Source of the DNA: an uncultured Eubacterium sp. | GTDB taxonomy: Bacteria; Bacillota_A; Clostridia; Lachnospirales; Lachnospiraceae | Reading direction: 5' to 3' | Length of the DNA: 34,940 bases | NCBI GenBank assembly: GCA_948468465.1 | Contig: CAOKJJ010000033.1 | Span: 1-34,940, forward strand | In this document: one piece after another, positions 1 to 8,257 of the stretch | How the letters are laid out: each line of letters begins with the position of its first letter | Position numbering within the stretch: the first letter of the stretch is position 1 | Position numbers and translations under genes: made by a program | Notes under the pieces: model-generated | The model's database searches: none | What the model was told of the DNA's origin: nothing | The model's input: only the letters and a program-made list of their open reading frames with translations

Positions 1-2
1 CC

Positions 3-59
3 GGACGGGGCCATTACGTCGATGCAGAATGCCTAGAGATTCTTAATATTCTGGAATAG
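3..59 (+). CDS. Possible C-terminal tail of an upstream gene (partial)
   Basis: An open frame enters from the left edge and ends at TAG 57-59, giving GRGHYVDAECLEILNILE. The composition looks coding, but 18 residues are too few to assign a family. The other two plus frames also close within the first 45 bases, so this is only the best of three readings. Confidence 0.3.
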   Translation, partial: GRGHYVDAECLEILNILE

Positions 60-190
60 GAGCCGCAAGCCAGGCCAGTTCCCCCTCACCCGGCGTCCGC
101 ATAGCCCCCCCCAAAAAAAACGCACCACAATGTCAAAAATGTCGCATTTCTGTTTCATCCAGGTTAGGGAAAAAAGGAGTGGTATTTCTT
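60..190. other. Intergenic spacer with a C8A8 tract
   Basis: No gene is visible. The stretch holds a run of eight C followed by eight A at about 105-120. The A/G-rich ribosome site of the next gene, AAAAAGGAG, lies at 171-179. No clear promoter or terminator was seen. Confidence 0.5.
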
Positions 191-475
191 ATGAATGGGA
201 AAATATACGAATATGATACACAAATCTGCGAGGCAGAGAAAAAAGGCGGCGCTTATGTGGCATTTCCTTATGATGTGCGGGAAGAGTTTCACGCGGGACG
301 CGCCAAAGTACATGTAGAATTTGACGGTGAACCTTACGATGGAAGCGTGGTAAATATGGGCGTAAAAAATCCGGACGGATCTGTTTGCTATATTATTGGG
401 ATCCGCAAGGACATCCGTCAGAAAATCGGGAAGCAGCCAGGGGATTTTGTGCATGTCATGGTAACGCCTGTCTGA
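191..475 (+). CDS. DUF1905 domain protein
   Basis: A 94-residue cytoplasmic protein that resembles the DUF1905 family, a small beta-barrel domain of unknown function. Family-like features are the N-terminal beta strand (NGKIYEYDTQI), the central V-x-V-EFDG-x-PYDGS-V turn, GVKNPDGSVCYIIGIRKDIR and the C-terminal GDFVHVMVTPV. ATG 191 is preferred over the upstream in-frame GTG at 179 because the AAGGAG box ends about 12 bases before it and the GTG overlaps that box. A degenerate copy of the gene's 3' end follows at 487-527. Biological role is unknown; the family call rests on recognition of the sequence pattern. Confidence 0.8.
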   Translation: MNGKIYEYDTQICEAEKKGGAYVAFPYDVREEFHAGRAKVHVEFDGEPYDGSVVNMGVKNPDGSVCYIIGIRKDIRQKIGKQPGDFVHVMVTPV

Positions 476-486
476 TCAGAGGAGGA

Positions 487-527
487 CAGAAAATCGGTCA
501 GGGGATCAGGTGCATGTCCTGGTAACG
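487..527 (+). repeat. Degenerate copy of the DUF1905 gene 3' end
   Basis: Bases 487-527 repeat 419-466 with small deletions. Both share CAGAAAATCGG, then CAGGGGAT, then GTGCATGTC.TGGTAACG. The second copy lies just after the stop of the real gene and is not in a usable frame. It looks like a short tandem duplication that has decayed. Confidence 0.6.
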
Positions 528-566
528 AAAAGCAGGCTGCGGATGACGGAAGGAGTGTGCCGGGAG

Positions 567-1109
567 ATGGAGATGAGAAAGAAGAAGCTTCCGATTGGGA
601 TTGAAGATTTTGAAGAGATCTGCAACGAAGATTTTTACTATATTGATAAAACAGGGCTTATCGCACAACTGCTCTGAAAAGTGATCCTGTTGATGGATGA
701 ATATGACGTCCCGCTGGCAAAAGCTCATGCGAATGGATACTCTGACCAGATGATCTCCCTGATCCGAAATCTGCCCGGGGAAGCGCTAAAGACAAATAAC
801 AGCCTGAAATTAGCGGTTTTGACCGGCTGCCTTCGAATTTCAAAGGAGAGTATTTTTACCGGACTTAATAACCTGAGGGTATGTTCGGTTACGGATGTAC
901 GGTTTGATGAATATTTTGGATTCACAGACGCGGAAGTAAAGGCGCTTTTAGCGTATTATGGATATCCAGACAGTTATGATATGGCAAAGAAATGGTATGA
1001 TGGATACCGTTTTGGCAATGCGGATGTATATTGTCCGTGGATTGTTAACTTTACGGAACAGGAACACAGACAGCAGCTCCGTTATCCGGCGTCCGGGAGG
1101 AAAAAATAA
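567..1109 (+). pseudogene. AAA-ATPase-like / PD-(D/E)XK family protein, internally deleted
   Basis: Remnant of the large AAA-ATPase-like plus PD-(D/E)XK protein family (PF09820/PF08011) common in gut anaerobes. The N-terminus (from ATG 567: KKKLPIGIEDFEEI, then FYYIDKTGL) runs into a TGA at about 675. The next open part starts directly with the later block KVILLMDEYDVPLAKA, followed by LKLAVLTGCLRISKESIFTGLNN, VTDVRFDEYFGFTD and WYDGYRFGNADVYCPW. The Walker A part (usually TRPRRFGKT), which should lie between LIAQLL and VILLMDEY, is absent, and the C-terminal nuclease domain is lost after VYCPW. Full-length members exceed 500 residues. The gene is a dead fragment with a clean internal deletion. 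Confidence 0.85.
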
Positions 1110-1131
1110 AATGAAAAGGAGGAACTCCAAA

Positions 1132-1881
1132 ATGTCTGATTATTTATTAGAATGCTGCGTAGACAGCGTAGAATCCGCCATTGCCGCTCAAAAAGGCGGT
1201 GCGGACCGTCTGGAGCTATGTGCGGCGCTTGTTATAGGAGGCATTTCGCCAAGCCTTTGTTTGTTTGAGCAGGTAAAAAACAACTGCAGCCTGCCGATAC
1301 GCGTGCTGCTGCGTCCCCGTTTTGGAGATTTTTATTATACGGACTATGAATTTGAGATGATAAAAAGAGAGGTGGAGCTGTTTGGCAAGGCTGGTGCGGA
1401 TGGAGTAGTGATCGGCTGCCTTGCTGCGGATGGCAGCCTGCATATGGAGCGGATGCGGGAACTGGTGACGGCAGCGGCTGGCCTTCCTGTGACGCTGCAT
1501 CGGGCGTTTGACGTCTGTGCGGATCCGATGCGAGCTTATGAGCAGGCAAAGGAACTTGGCATAGATACGATTCTTACGTCCGGGCAGGAGGCTGACTGTC
1601 TTGCGGGAATGCCGCTGTTAAAGCAGTTAAGCGGTTTGCAGAAACAGATGGAAGGGCCAAAGATTATGGCTGGTGCGGGAGTAACGCCTGAAATCATTAA
1701 AAAGTTTCGGGCGGAAACGGATATTGCAGCTTATCATCTGTCTGCGAAAAAGATTGTGGACAGCGGCATGCGCTATCGTAAAGAAGGGGTGCCAATGGGA
1801 GCTTTTGGCATGAGCGAGTATCAGATTTTCCGGACGGATCAGGAGGTTGTTGCACAGGCAAGACGGGTGCTGCAATCCTGA
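1132..1881 (+). CDS. cutC: CutC family protein
   Basis: A 249-residue TIM-barrel protein of the CutC family, historically linked to copper homeostasis, with biochemical role unsettled. Recognisable blocks are LLECCVDSVESAIAAQKGGA near the start, RLELCAAL, then GGISPS, IRVLLRPRFGDFYYT, DGVVIGCL, VTLHRAFDVC, ILTSG and KIMAGAGVTPE, with AYHLSAK near the end. ATG 1132 is chosen because AAAAGGAGG lies 9 bases upstream; the longer in-frame reading belongs to the preceding pseudogene region. Length is typical. The next gene starts 45 bases downstream, so they may share a transcript. Confidence 0.9.
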   Translation: MSDYLLECCVDSVESAIAAQKGGADRLELCAALVIGGISPSLCLFEQVKNNCSLPIRVLLRPRFGDFYYTDYEFEMIKREVELFGKAGADGVVIGCLAADGSLHMERMRELVTAAAGLPVTLHRAFDVCADPMRAYEQAKELGIDTILTSGQEADCLAGMPLLKQLSGLQKQMEGPKIMAGAGVTPEIIKKFRAETDIAAYHLSAKKIVDSGMRYRKEGVPMGAFGMSEYQIFRTDQEVVAQARRVLQS

Positions 1882-1926
1882 TGGATGCCATGCACTGTAA
1901 ACTTGACAAAACGAAAGGAGCTTGCA

Positions 1927-2640
1927 ATGAAAAAGAGGATGCGCGTATGTCTGGTGGCAGGATTAGCGATAGGGATGATGCATGTGAGTTATGCGGCGGG
2001 CAGTACGCAGGCTTTTGTGGCTGCTGGGAAGGCTGTTTCGGGGAGAAATGCCGCGCATGCATTGGAAAGACAGCTTACGGAGCAGGCAGCGGGCCCGTTG
2101 GTGCATGCGTCGGAGATTCATGCGTCCGGTGATATGCGGCTGGAGCAGATAAAAATCGGAAATTTTTCACAGGCCGGCTCTGATGCGGAGGAACTGCTTG
2201 CTGTATTTGAACTTTTAAATACGCCGCATACAGGCGGCCTTAACCGGAAGGTTATGGCTCTTTTTTCAAAAGAGGGCGAATTGCTGACTTATCAGGTATT
2301 GAACGGAGATTCTGTGGATATTTATGATCTGAAACACGAGGATGGAACAACGTATATGTTAGTGTCGCTTGTTACTGTTTATCAGGGCGTAAAGACGCAG
2401 ACGCTTACCTTGTATCATGTAAATGGCCGCGATTTTCAGAAGGTTTTTGTAAAATGCCTGGAGCTTGCGGATGATGCGTTTGCGGCTTTTGCAGGCAGCG
2501 ATACCCTTGTCTGCTACAAAAAAACGCTGTCGGACAAACCGCAGAATCCGGCATGCGATGATGGGGATATGGAGATATACGCGGTGCTGAAATGGGATGG
2601 AAAGGGACAGTTTGCAGAAGAAGGACTGCTGAAAAAGTAA
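1927..2640 (+). CDS. Secreted protein of unknown function
   Basis: A 237-residue protein with a Sec-type signal peptide (MKKRMRVCLVAGLAIGMMHV, likely cut after SYA-A). The mature part contains a beta-rich stretch (MRLEQIKIGNFS, ELLAVFELLN, VMALFSKEGELLTYQVLNGD, TYMLVSLVTVYQGVKTQTLTLY). I do not recognise a family. ATG 1927 follows AAAGGAG by 6 bases and is preferred to an earlier in-frame ATG at 1885 that lacks a ribosome site. It lies downstream of cutC and ends 3 bases before a strong hairpin. Confidence 0.75.
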   Translation: MKKRMRVCLVAGLAIGMMHVSYAAGSTQAFVAAGKAVSGRNAAHALERQLTEQAAGPLVHASEIHASGDMRLEQIKIGNFSQAGSDAEELLAVFELLNTPHTGGLNRKVMALFSKEGELLTYQVLNGDSVDIYDLKHEDGTTYMLVSLVTVYQGVKTQTLTLYHVNGRDFQKVFVKCLELADDAFAAFAGSDTLVCYKKTLSDKPQNPACDDGDMEIYAVLKWDGKGQFAEEGLLKK

Positions 2641-2642
2641 CG

Positions 2643-2689
2643 GTTCGGGGCGATTTTTAAAGTTTTGCTGTGTAAAAATCGCCCCGAAC
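2643..2689. terminator. Bidirectional hairpin between convergent genes
   Basis: Perfect 16-bp inverted repeat: GTTCGGGGCGATTTTT at 2643-2658 and its complement at 2674-2689, with a 15-base loop. It separates the plus-strand secreted-protein gene from minus-strand argG. The A/T-rich arm ends would give a U-tract in both directions, so it probably terminates both. Confidence 0.85.
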
Positions 2690-2704
2690 TTGCATCATGT
2701 TCTT

Positions 2705-3922
2705 TTATTTATTTTCCGCCTCTTTCATTTTCATGGCGCGCACTTTTAAAGGCAGTCCGAATAATGTAATGAAGCCTTCCGCGTCATGATGGTCATACAG
2801 ATCGCCTGTCGTAAAGCTTGCCAGGGATTCACTGTACAAAGAATATGGAGAGGTTGTTCCGGCTTTGATAATATTTCCTTTATAAAGCTGGAATTTTACT
2901 TCGCCGGTGACATATTTTTGTGTGGATGTTACGAATGCCTGCACGGCTTCGCGCAGCGGGGTGAACCATTTTCCTTCGTATACGATCTGAGCTATTTTAT
3001 TGCCCATGTCTTTTTTGACCTCCATCGTTGCGCGGTCGAGGACGAGCTCTTCCAGCTGCTTTTGCGCTTCCATCAGAATCGTTCCGCCAGGTGTCTCATA
3101 GACGCCGCGGCTCTTCATGCCTACGACGCGGTTTTCCACGATATCTACAATGCCGATGCCGTGTTTTCCGCCGAGGCGGTTCAGCTCGCGGATAATGTCG
3201 GATACTTTCATCTGTTTTCCGTTTACGGATTTTGGAACGCCTGCTTCAAATGTCATTGTTACGTACTCGCCTTCTTCCGGAGCTTTTTGCGGAGTTACGC
3301 CAAGCACTAGCAGATGGTCATAGTTTGGCTCGTTTGCAGGGTCTTCCAGCTCCAGTCCTTCGTGGCTGATATGCCATAAGTTGCGGTCACGGCTGTAGCT
3401 GTTGTCTGCGGAGAATGGAAGGTCGATGCCGTGTGCCTTGCAGTATTCGATTTCGGATTCGCGGGAGTCCATCGTCCATTTGTCGTCGCGCCATGCAGCG
3501 ATAATCTTAAGGTCAGGCGCGAGTGCCTTAATTGTCAGTTCGAAACGGATCTGATCGTTTCCTTTGCCTGTCGCGCCGTGGCAAATCGCGCTGGCGCCTT
3601 CTTTTCTGGCGATTTCCACCAGCCTTTTTGCAATGCCGGGACGTGCCATGGAAGTGCCGAGCAGGTATTTGTTTTCATATACGGCGCCGGCCTGCACGCA
3701 TGGGATAATGTACTCGTCACAAAATTCATCCGTAATGTCTTCAATGTATAGCTTCGAAGCGCCGGATAATTTGGCGCGTTCGTCAAGGCCGTCCAGCTCG
3801 CTCTCCTGTCCGCAGTCCACGCAGCAGCAGATCACTTCGTAATCATAATTTTCTTTCAGCCAGGGAATGATGGCTGTTGTATCCAGTCCGCCCGAATAGG
3901 CTAAAACAACTTTTTCTTTCAT
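2705..3922 (-). CDS. argG: Argininosuccinate synthase
   Basis: Joins citrulline and aspartate using ATP to form argininosuccinate in the cytosol, the penultimate step of arginine synthesis. The 405-residue length is standard. The N-terminal ATP-pyrophosphatase P-loop [15 protein letters not shown] is intact, followed by [21 protein letters not shown]-like SRESEIEYC and [15 protein letters not shown]. The start ATG at 3922 follows AAAGGA on the minus strand. It is transcribed divergently from argC, with about 520 bases between them carrying an ARG-box-like site. No argH is present in the window. Confidence 0.97.
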   Translation of the reverse strand: MKEKVVLAYSGGLDTTAIIPWLKENYDYEVICCCVDCGQESELDGLDERAKLSGASKLYIEDITDEFCDEYIIPCVQAGAVYENKYLLGTSMARPGIAKRLVEIARKEGASAICHGATGKGNDQIRFELTIKALAPDLKIIAAWRDDKWTMDSRESEIEYCKAHGIDLPFSADNSYSRDRNLWHISHEGLELEDPANEPNYDHLLVLGVTPQKAPEEGEYVTMTFEAGVPKSVNGKQMKVSDIIRELNRLGGKHGIGIVDIVENRVVGMKSRGVYETPGGTILMEAQKQLEELVLDRATMEVKKDMGNKIAQIVYEGKWFTPLREAVQAFVTSTQKYVTGEVKFQLYKGNIIKAGTTSPYSLYSESLASFTTGDLYDHHDAEGFITLFGLPLKVRAMKMKEAENK

Positions 3923-4013
3923 AGTATTTGTCCTTTCTGAAAATATGATGCAGCAGTTCAGATAACTCTTGAACTCTTACAATATGATCATCGTATTCTA
4001 ATAACCGTTTACT

Positions 4014-4042
4014 AATATACAACACTTGCCATCGAAACGCAA
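4014..4042 (-). promoter_or_regulatory. Predicted argG promoter
   Basis: On the minus strand a TTGCGT -35 (4037-4042) is followed after exactly 17 bases by a TATATT -10 (4014-4019). It lies about 90 bases upstream of the argG start and faces argG. Confidence 0.55.
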
Positions 4043-4115
4043 GTGATAATTTATGCAAAAAAATAAATAAATATGCATGAAAATTAAGGAAATTAGACAA
4101 TAAATTCTGAAGCGG

Positions 4116-4223
4116 AAATAGCTGCGGCTGGAAAACGAATGGAATAGACAAAAATAGCTGTGACTGGAAAACGAACAGAAGAAACAGAAATAGCTGTGAT
4201 TGGAAACCGGATAAGATGAACAA
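4116..4223. repeat. 36-bp tandem repeat, three units
   Basis: Three direct units with an exact 36-base period start at 4116, 4152 and 4188. Each opens with AAATAGCTG, continues with a C/T-G-G/A variable step and TGGAAA, then an A/G-rich tail that diverges. Units 1-2 are more alike in the first 24 bases than in the tails. There is no spacer between units, so this is not a CRISPR array. It lies in the argG-argC intergenic region, about 75-150 bases upstream of argG's predicted promoter. Confidence 0.85.
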
Positions 4224-4333
4224 AAAATAAGGATAACATAAGAATAGCATAAGGAAAATCAAGCGGTTGAAAAAGCGGACAGAGGAAATACGTATGCATA
4301 AAATGATTGATATTCATGCATAAAACATATAAA

Positions 4334-4351
4334 TATGCATAATTATACACA
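4334..4351. promoter_or_regulatory. ARG box (ArgR/AhrC operator candidate)
   Basis: TATGCATAATTATACACA matches every position of the 18-bp ARG-box pattern TNTGNATWWWWATNCANA. It sits 27 bases upstream of the predicted argC -35. A weaker half-site-like stretch with TGCATATTTATTTA on the minus strand lies near 4062-4076 on the argG side. ArgR family repressors bind such sites when arginine is plentiful, so repression of argC and possibly argG is inferred. Confidence 0.65.
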
Positions 4352-4377
4352 AAAAAAGAAAAAAGTTCAGAAAGTGC

Positions 4378-4406
4378 TTGTGCTTTTAAAACATTTATAT
4401 TAGTAT
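4378..4406 (+). promoter_or_regulatory. Predicted argC operon promoter
   Basis: TTGTGC at 4378-4383, a 17-base spacer and TAGTAT at 4401-4406, about 38 bases upstream of the argC start. The ARG box lies just upstream. Confidence 0.55.
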
Positions 4407-4443
4407 AGATTTGTTTGAAATACGAATAAAGAGGTGGATAAGG

Positions 4444-5499
4444 ATGATAAAAGCAGGCATTATTGGAGCGACTGGTTATGCCGGTGCGGAGCTGGTCCGG
4501 ATTTTGGCCGGACATCGGGAAGTGGAGATCAAATGGCTTGGTTCCAGAAGTTATATCGGTAACAAGTATGCGTCAGTATATCAAAATATGTTCAGAATCG
4601 TGGAAGGAGATTGCCTGGATGATCAGATCGGTGAACTGTCTGATCAGGTCGATGTTGTATTTACGGCGACGCCGCAGGGATATTTGGCGTCTGTTATGAA
4701 GGAAGAATATTTAAAGAAGGCGAAGTTTATTGATTTGAGTGCGGATTACCGCTTTAAGGATGCGGAGGTGTATGAACAATGGTACAAGATCAAGCATCCG
4801 TCTGCGCAGTTTATGCAAGAGGCGGTATATGGACTGTGTGAGGTTAACAGGGAACAGGTAAAAAAGGCGCGGCTTGTGGCAAACCCTGGCTGTTATACGA
4901 CCTGTTCGATCCTGACGGCGTATCCGCTTGTAAGAGAAGGGCTGATAGATCCGGATACTTTGATTGTAGACGCAAAAAGCGGCACTTCCGGCGCGGGAAG
5001 AGGGGCGAAGACGAATAACCTGTTTTGCGAGGTCAATGAAAATATAAAAGCGTATGGGGTTACAACGCACAGGCATACGCCAGAGATCGAAGAGCAGCTT
5101 AGCTATGCGGCCGGACATACGGTTACGATTAATTTTACGCCGCATCTTGTGCCGATGAACCGCGGAATACTGGCGACGGAATATGCGTCCTTGAACAAAA
5201 AAGCGGACGGCAGCCTTCCGTCGGAAGCTGAGATAAGGGCGGCGTATTTAAAATATTATGAAAAAGAAACATTTGTACGTGTATTGGAGCCAGGCGTGCT
5301 GCCGGAGACAAAGTGGGTGGAAGGCAGCAACTATGTAGATATTAATTTTCAGATTGACGCACGTACCGGGCGTGTGATATTGATAGGAGCGCTTGACAAT
5401 CTTGTGAAGGGAGCCGCGGGACAGGCAGTGCAGAATATGAATCTGATGTTTGGACTGCCGGAAGCAGAAGGCCTTGGCCTGATACCGATGTTTCCTTAA
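4444..5499 (+). CDS. argC: N-acetyl-gamma-glutamyl-phosphate reductase
   Basis: Reduces N-acetylglutamyl phosphate to the semialdehyde with NADPH, the third step of the acetylated arginine pathway. The protein has 351 residues. The NADP-binding loop IIGATGYAGAELVRIL opens the sequence and LVANPGCYTT carries the catalytic Cys150. Other family blocks are VDAKSGTSGAGR, FTPHLVPMNRGI and the C-terminal IGALDNLVKGAAGQAVQNMN. ATG 4444 follows AAAGAGGTGG by 6 bases; the frame is open further upstream without a better start. First gene of the argC-GNAT-argB-argD operon, 12 bases before the acetyltransferase. Confidence 0.96.
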   Translation: MIKAGIIGATGYAGAELVRILAGHREVEIKWLGSRSYIGNKYASVYQNMFRIVEGDCLDDQIGELSDQVDVVFTATPQGYLASVMKEEYLKKAKFIDLSADYRFKDAEVYEQWYKIKHPSAQFMQEAVYGLCEVNREQVKKARLVANPGCYTTCSILTAYPLVREGLIDPDTLIVDAKSGTSGAGRGAKTNNLFCEVNENIKAYGVTTHRHTPEIEEQLSYAAGHTVTINFTPHLVPMNRGILATEYASLNKKADGSLPSEAEIRAAYLKYYEKETFVRVLEPGVLPETKWVEGSNYVDINFQIDARTGRVILIGALDNLVKGAAGQAVQNMNLMFGLPEAEGLGLIPMFP

Positions 5500-5511
5500 A
5501 AGGGGATAAAT

Positions 5512-6036
5512 ATGTGCAGAGAAAAAAATACAGATAATACAGATCATGATAAGAACAGCAACGTGTGTCAAAAAATGTGGATCCGGGAAATGCAGATTCG
5601 GGAAATGCAGATCAAAGATTACGATCAGGTACATGCGCTGTGGATGACAATCCGCGGCTTTGGCATTCGTTCGATCGATGATTCCAAAGAAGGGGTCAGC
5701 CGCTTTCTCCGGCGAAATCCTTCTACGAGCGTTGTGGCGGAAGCGGACGGACAGCTGGTCGGAGCGATTTTATGCGGGCATGACGGCAGGCGCGGCTGTT
5801 TTTATCATGTATGCGTGCGGGAAGATTACCGCAAAAAAGGGATTGGAAAAGCGATGGCTGTATTTGCGATGAAAGCGCTGCAAAAAGAACAGATCAACAA
5901 AGTATCTTTGATTGCGTTCAAGCAAAACGCGGTAGGCAATCAGTTCTGGAAAAGCGTTGGCTGGACGTTTCGCGAGGACTTGAATTATTATGATTTTACG
6001 CTCAATGATGAAAATATTACGATGTTTAACGAGTAA
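5512..6036 (+). CDS. GNAT acetyltransferase in the arginine operon
   Basis: A 174-residue GNAT-fold N-acetyltransferase. The acetyl-CoA loop is VREDYRKKGIGKAM, with a preceding strand GCFYHVCV and the C-terminal NAVGNQFWKSVGW that is typical of the fold. The first 24 or so residues are polar and unlike the family, followed by a repeated REMQI-REMQI caused by a 15-base tandem duplication near 5581-5610. The start at 5512 follows AAAAGGGG. It lies between argC and argB, where many relatives carry argJ, and no argJ, argA or argE is in this window. A role as a short N-acetylglutamate synthase is possible but inferred only from position; another amine substrate cannot be excluded. Confidence 0.85.
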   Translation: MCREKNTDNTDHDKNSNVCQKMWIREMQIREMQIKDYDQVHALWMTIRGFGIRSIDDSKEGVSRFLRRNPSTSVVAEADGQLVGAILCGHDGRRGCFYHVCVREDYRKKGIGKAMAVFAMKALQKEQINKVSLIAFKQNAVGNQFWKSVGWTFREDLNYYDFTLNDENITMFNE

Positions 6037-6062
6037 AAAGGTTTGAAAGAAGGTAATGGAAT

Positions 6063-6962
6063 ATGGAAGAACGGTCTATGGACGAGCTGTTAAAAAAAGC
6101 GTCGGTTCTAATAGAAGCACTGCCGTATATTCAGCGGTTTAACCGCAAAATCATCGTCGTAAAATACGGCGGCAGCGCAATGGTGGATGATAATTTAAAA
6201 CGCAGTGTAATCGAAGATGTGACACTGTTAAAGCTGGTTGGATTTAAGCCGATCATTGTACATGGCGGCGGCAAGGAAATCAGCCGGTGGGTGGAAAAAT
6301 CCGGTATGGAGCCGAAGTTTATCAATGGGCTGCGCGTAACGGATGCATCGACGATGGAAATTGCTGAGATGGTGCTCAATAAAGTAAATAAATCTCTCGT
6401 ACAGCTGGTGGAACAGCTTGGCGTGCTGGCAGTCGGCGTCAGCGGCAAAGACGGCGGAATGCTGAAAGTGGATAAAAAATATGCGGACGGAGAAGATATC
6501 GGTTTTGTAGGAGATATCAGGGAAGTCAACCCAAAGATATTGTTTGATTTACTGGAAAAAGATTTCCTGCCGATTGTAGCGCCGATTGGACTGGATGATG
6601 CATACCATACTTATAATATTAACGCGGATGACGCGGCATGCGCGATCGCAAGGGCGGTATCTGCTGAAAAGATTGCGTTTTTAACGGATATTGAAGGGGT
6701 TTATAAAGATCCGCAAAATCCTGCTACGTTAATATCCGAGCTGCCGGTATCCGAGGCGAAGGGATTAATAGACAGCGGCTATATCGGCGGAGGGATGCTG
6801 CCGAAGCTGAATAACTGTATTGACGCGATTGATAACGGGGTATCAAGGGTGCATATTTTAGACGGCAGAATCCCGCACTGCCTGCTGCTGGAAATCTTTA
6901 CGAACAGAGGCATCGGTACTGCGATTTTAGGGGATAAGGAGACGAAATATTATCATGAGTGA
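6063..6962 (+). CDS. argB: Acetylglutamate kinase
   Basis: Phosphorylates N-acetylglutamate with ATP, the second step of the pathway and usually the point of arginine feedback. The 299-residue length is normal. Family blocks are [22 protein letters not shown] (G-rich phosphate loop), FINGLRVTD, the LVNK-like [11 protein letters not shown] and [12 protein letters not shown], then FLTDIEGVY and [11 protein letters not shown]. The N-terminal helix present before the KYGGS strand fits the arginine-sensitive hexameric type, which is an inference. The stop overlaps the argD start by 8 bases, implying translational coupling. Confidence 0.96.
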   Translation: MEERSMDELLKKASVLIEALPYIQRFNRKIIVVKYGGSAMVDDNLKRSVIEDVTLLKLVGFKPIIVHGGGKEISRWVEKSGMEPKFINGLRVTDASTMEIAEMVLNKVNKSLVQLVEQLGVLAVGVSGKDGGMLKVDKKYADGEDIGFVGDIREVNPKILFDLLEKDFLPIVAPIGLDDAYHTYNINADDAACAIARAVSAEKIAFLTDIEGVYKDPQNPATLISELPVSEAKGLIDSGYIGGGMLPKLNNCIDAIDNGVSRVHILDGRIPHCLLLEIFTNRGIGTAILGDKETKYYHE

Positions 6963-8151
6963 GATAGATTATAAAAGCGAAGCGGAACAGGTGATCTTAC
7001 ATACGTATAACCGTTTTCCGGTTGTATTTGATCATGCGGATGGTGTGTATTTGTATGATACAGAAGGAAAAGAGTATCTGGATTTTGCATCTGGCATCGG
7101 TGTTATGGCGCTTGGATATAATAATGCCGAATATAACGAAGCGATCAAAGCACAGGCAGACAAGCTGATGCATATATCTAATCTGTATTATAACGTGCCT
7201 ATTATACAGGCGGCGAAAAAAGCGCTGAAAGCTTCTTCGATGGACCGTATTTTCTTTACGAACAGCGGAGCGGAAGCGGTGGAAGGAGCGATGAAGTCCG
7301 CGAAAAAGTATGCCTATACAAGAGACGGACACGCAGGGCATGAGATCATTGCCATGCAAGGGTCTTTTCACGGCAGAAGCATCGGAGCGCTGTCTGTAAC
7401 CGGCAATGCGCATTATCGGGAGCCGTTTGAACCGCTGATGGGCGGGGTGAAGTTTGCGCAGCTCAATGACCTGGACAGTGTAAAGGCGCAGGTTACGGAC
7501 AAGACGTGCGCGGTGATACTGGAAACGATTCAGGGAGAAAGTGGCATACATCCGGCCAGCCGTGAATTTTTAGAAGGGCTGCGTGCGCTGTGTGACGAAA
7601 AGGATATTCTGCTCATCTTAGATGAAATCCAGTGTGGCATGGGCCGGACCGGACAGATGTTTGCATGGCAGCATTACGGCGTAAAACCGGATATTATGAC
7701 AGCGGCAAAAGCGCTTGGCTGCGGCGTGCCGGTCGGCGCGTTTCTTATGACCGAACGTGTGGCGCAAAAATCACTGGAGCCTGGAGACCACGGCACGACT
7801 TACGGCGGCAATCCGTTTGTCGGCGCGGCAGTGAGCAAAGTATTTGATTTATTTGAACAAATGCAGCTATTGGAACATGTCAGGACGGTATCTGCCTATT
7901 TGGAGAAAAAGCTGGACGAAATGATACAACAGTATGATTTCCTTCTGCAGCGCCGGGGGATGGGGCTGATGCAGGGCATAGTAACAGAAAAAAGTTCCAC
8001 AGAGATTGCCGCAAAGGCGCTGGAAGCCGGGCTGGTGATCATAACAGCCGGGGCGGATGTCATAAGGATTCTGCCGCCGCTTGTCATTACGCAGGCGGAT
8101 GTGGATGAGATGATCAAAAGATTGAAAGGCGTGCTGGATACATTTAAATAA
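6955..8151 (+). CDS. argD: Acetylornithine aminotransferase
   Basis: PLP-dependent class III transaminase of 398 residues that converts N-acetylglutamate semialdehyde to N2-acetylornithine using glutamate. Clear blocks are [30 protein letters not shown] (phosphate-binding loop), [24 protein letters not shown] and [16 protein letters not shown] [16 protein letters not shown] with the PLP lysine, and GTTYGGNPF. It starts inside the argB end (ATG 6955) and is followed 37 bases after its stop by a strong terminator. The end of the operon lies here. Confidence 0.96.
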   Translation: MSEIDYKSEAEQVILHTYNRFPVVFDHADGVYLYDTEGKEYLDFASGIGVMALGYNNAEYNEAIKAQADKLMHISNLYYNVPIIQAAKKALKASSMDRIFFTNSGAEAVEGAMKSAKKYAYTRDGHAGHEIIAMQGSFHGRSIGALSVTGNAHYREPFEPLMGGVKFAQLNDLDSVKAQVTDKTCAVILETIQGESGIHPASREFLEGLRALCDEKDILLILDEIQCGMGRTGQMFAWQHYGVKPDIMTAAKALGCGVPVGAFLMTERVAQKSLEPGDHGTTYGGNPFVGAAVSKVFDLFEQMQLLEHVRTVSAYLEKKLDEMIQQYDFLLQRRGMGLMQGIVTEKSSTEIAAKALEAGLVIITAGADVIRILPPLVITQADVDEMIKRLKGVLDTFK

Positions 8152-8187
8152 AAAACAGCCGTGTGTCTGTACCATATTTTTCATAGT

Positions 8188-8237
8188 AAAAAGCAGTGAA
8201 CGTGATTTTTATATAAAAGTCCGTTCACTGCTTTTTT
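8188..8237. terminator. Terminator after argD
   Basis: AAAAAGCAGTGAACG (8188-8202) pairs with CGTTCACTGCTTTTT (8222-8236) across a 19-base loop, followed by a short T run. The A-rich left arm would make it work in the minus direction too, ending the aldo/keto reductase gene that converges here. Confidence 0.85.
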
Positions 8238-8257
8238 CATTTGCTCAAAATCAGAAA

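Noticed and set aside
105..120. C8A8 homopolymer as a phase-variable switch
   Set aside because: It lies outside any gene and is not placed between promoter elements that I could recognise.
4116..4223. 36-base period considered as a CRISPR array
   Set aside because: Units are directly adjacent with no unique spacers, they differ in their tails, and there are no cas genes.
3843..4515. Minus-strand hydrophobic frames in the arg intergenic region
   Set aside because: Their repeated FQSQLFL/RFPVTAI pattern is only a translation of the 36-bp repeat, and the stretch contains promoters.
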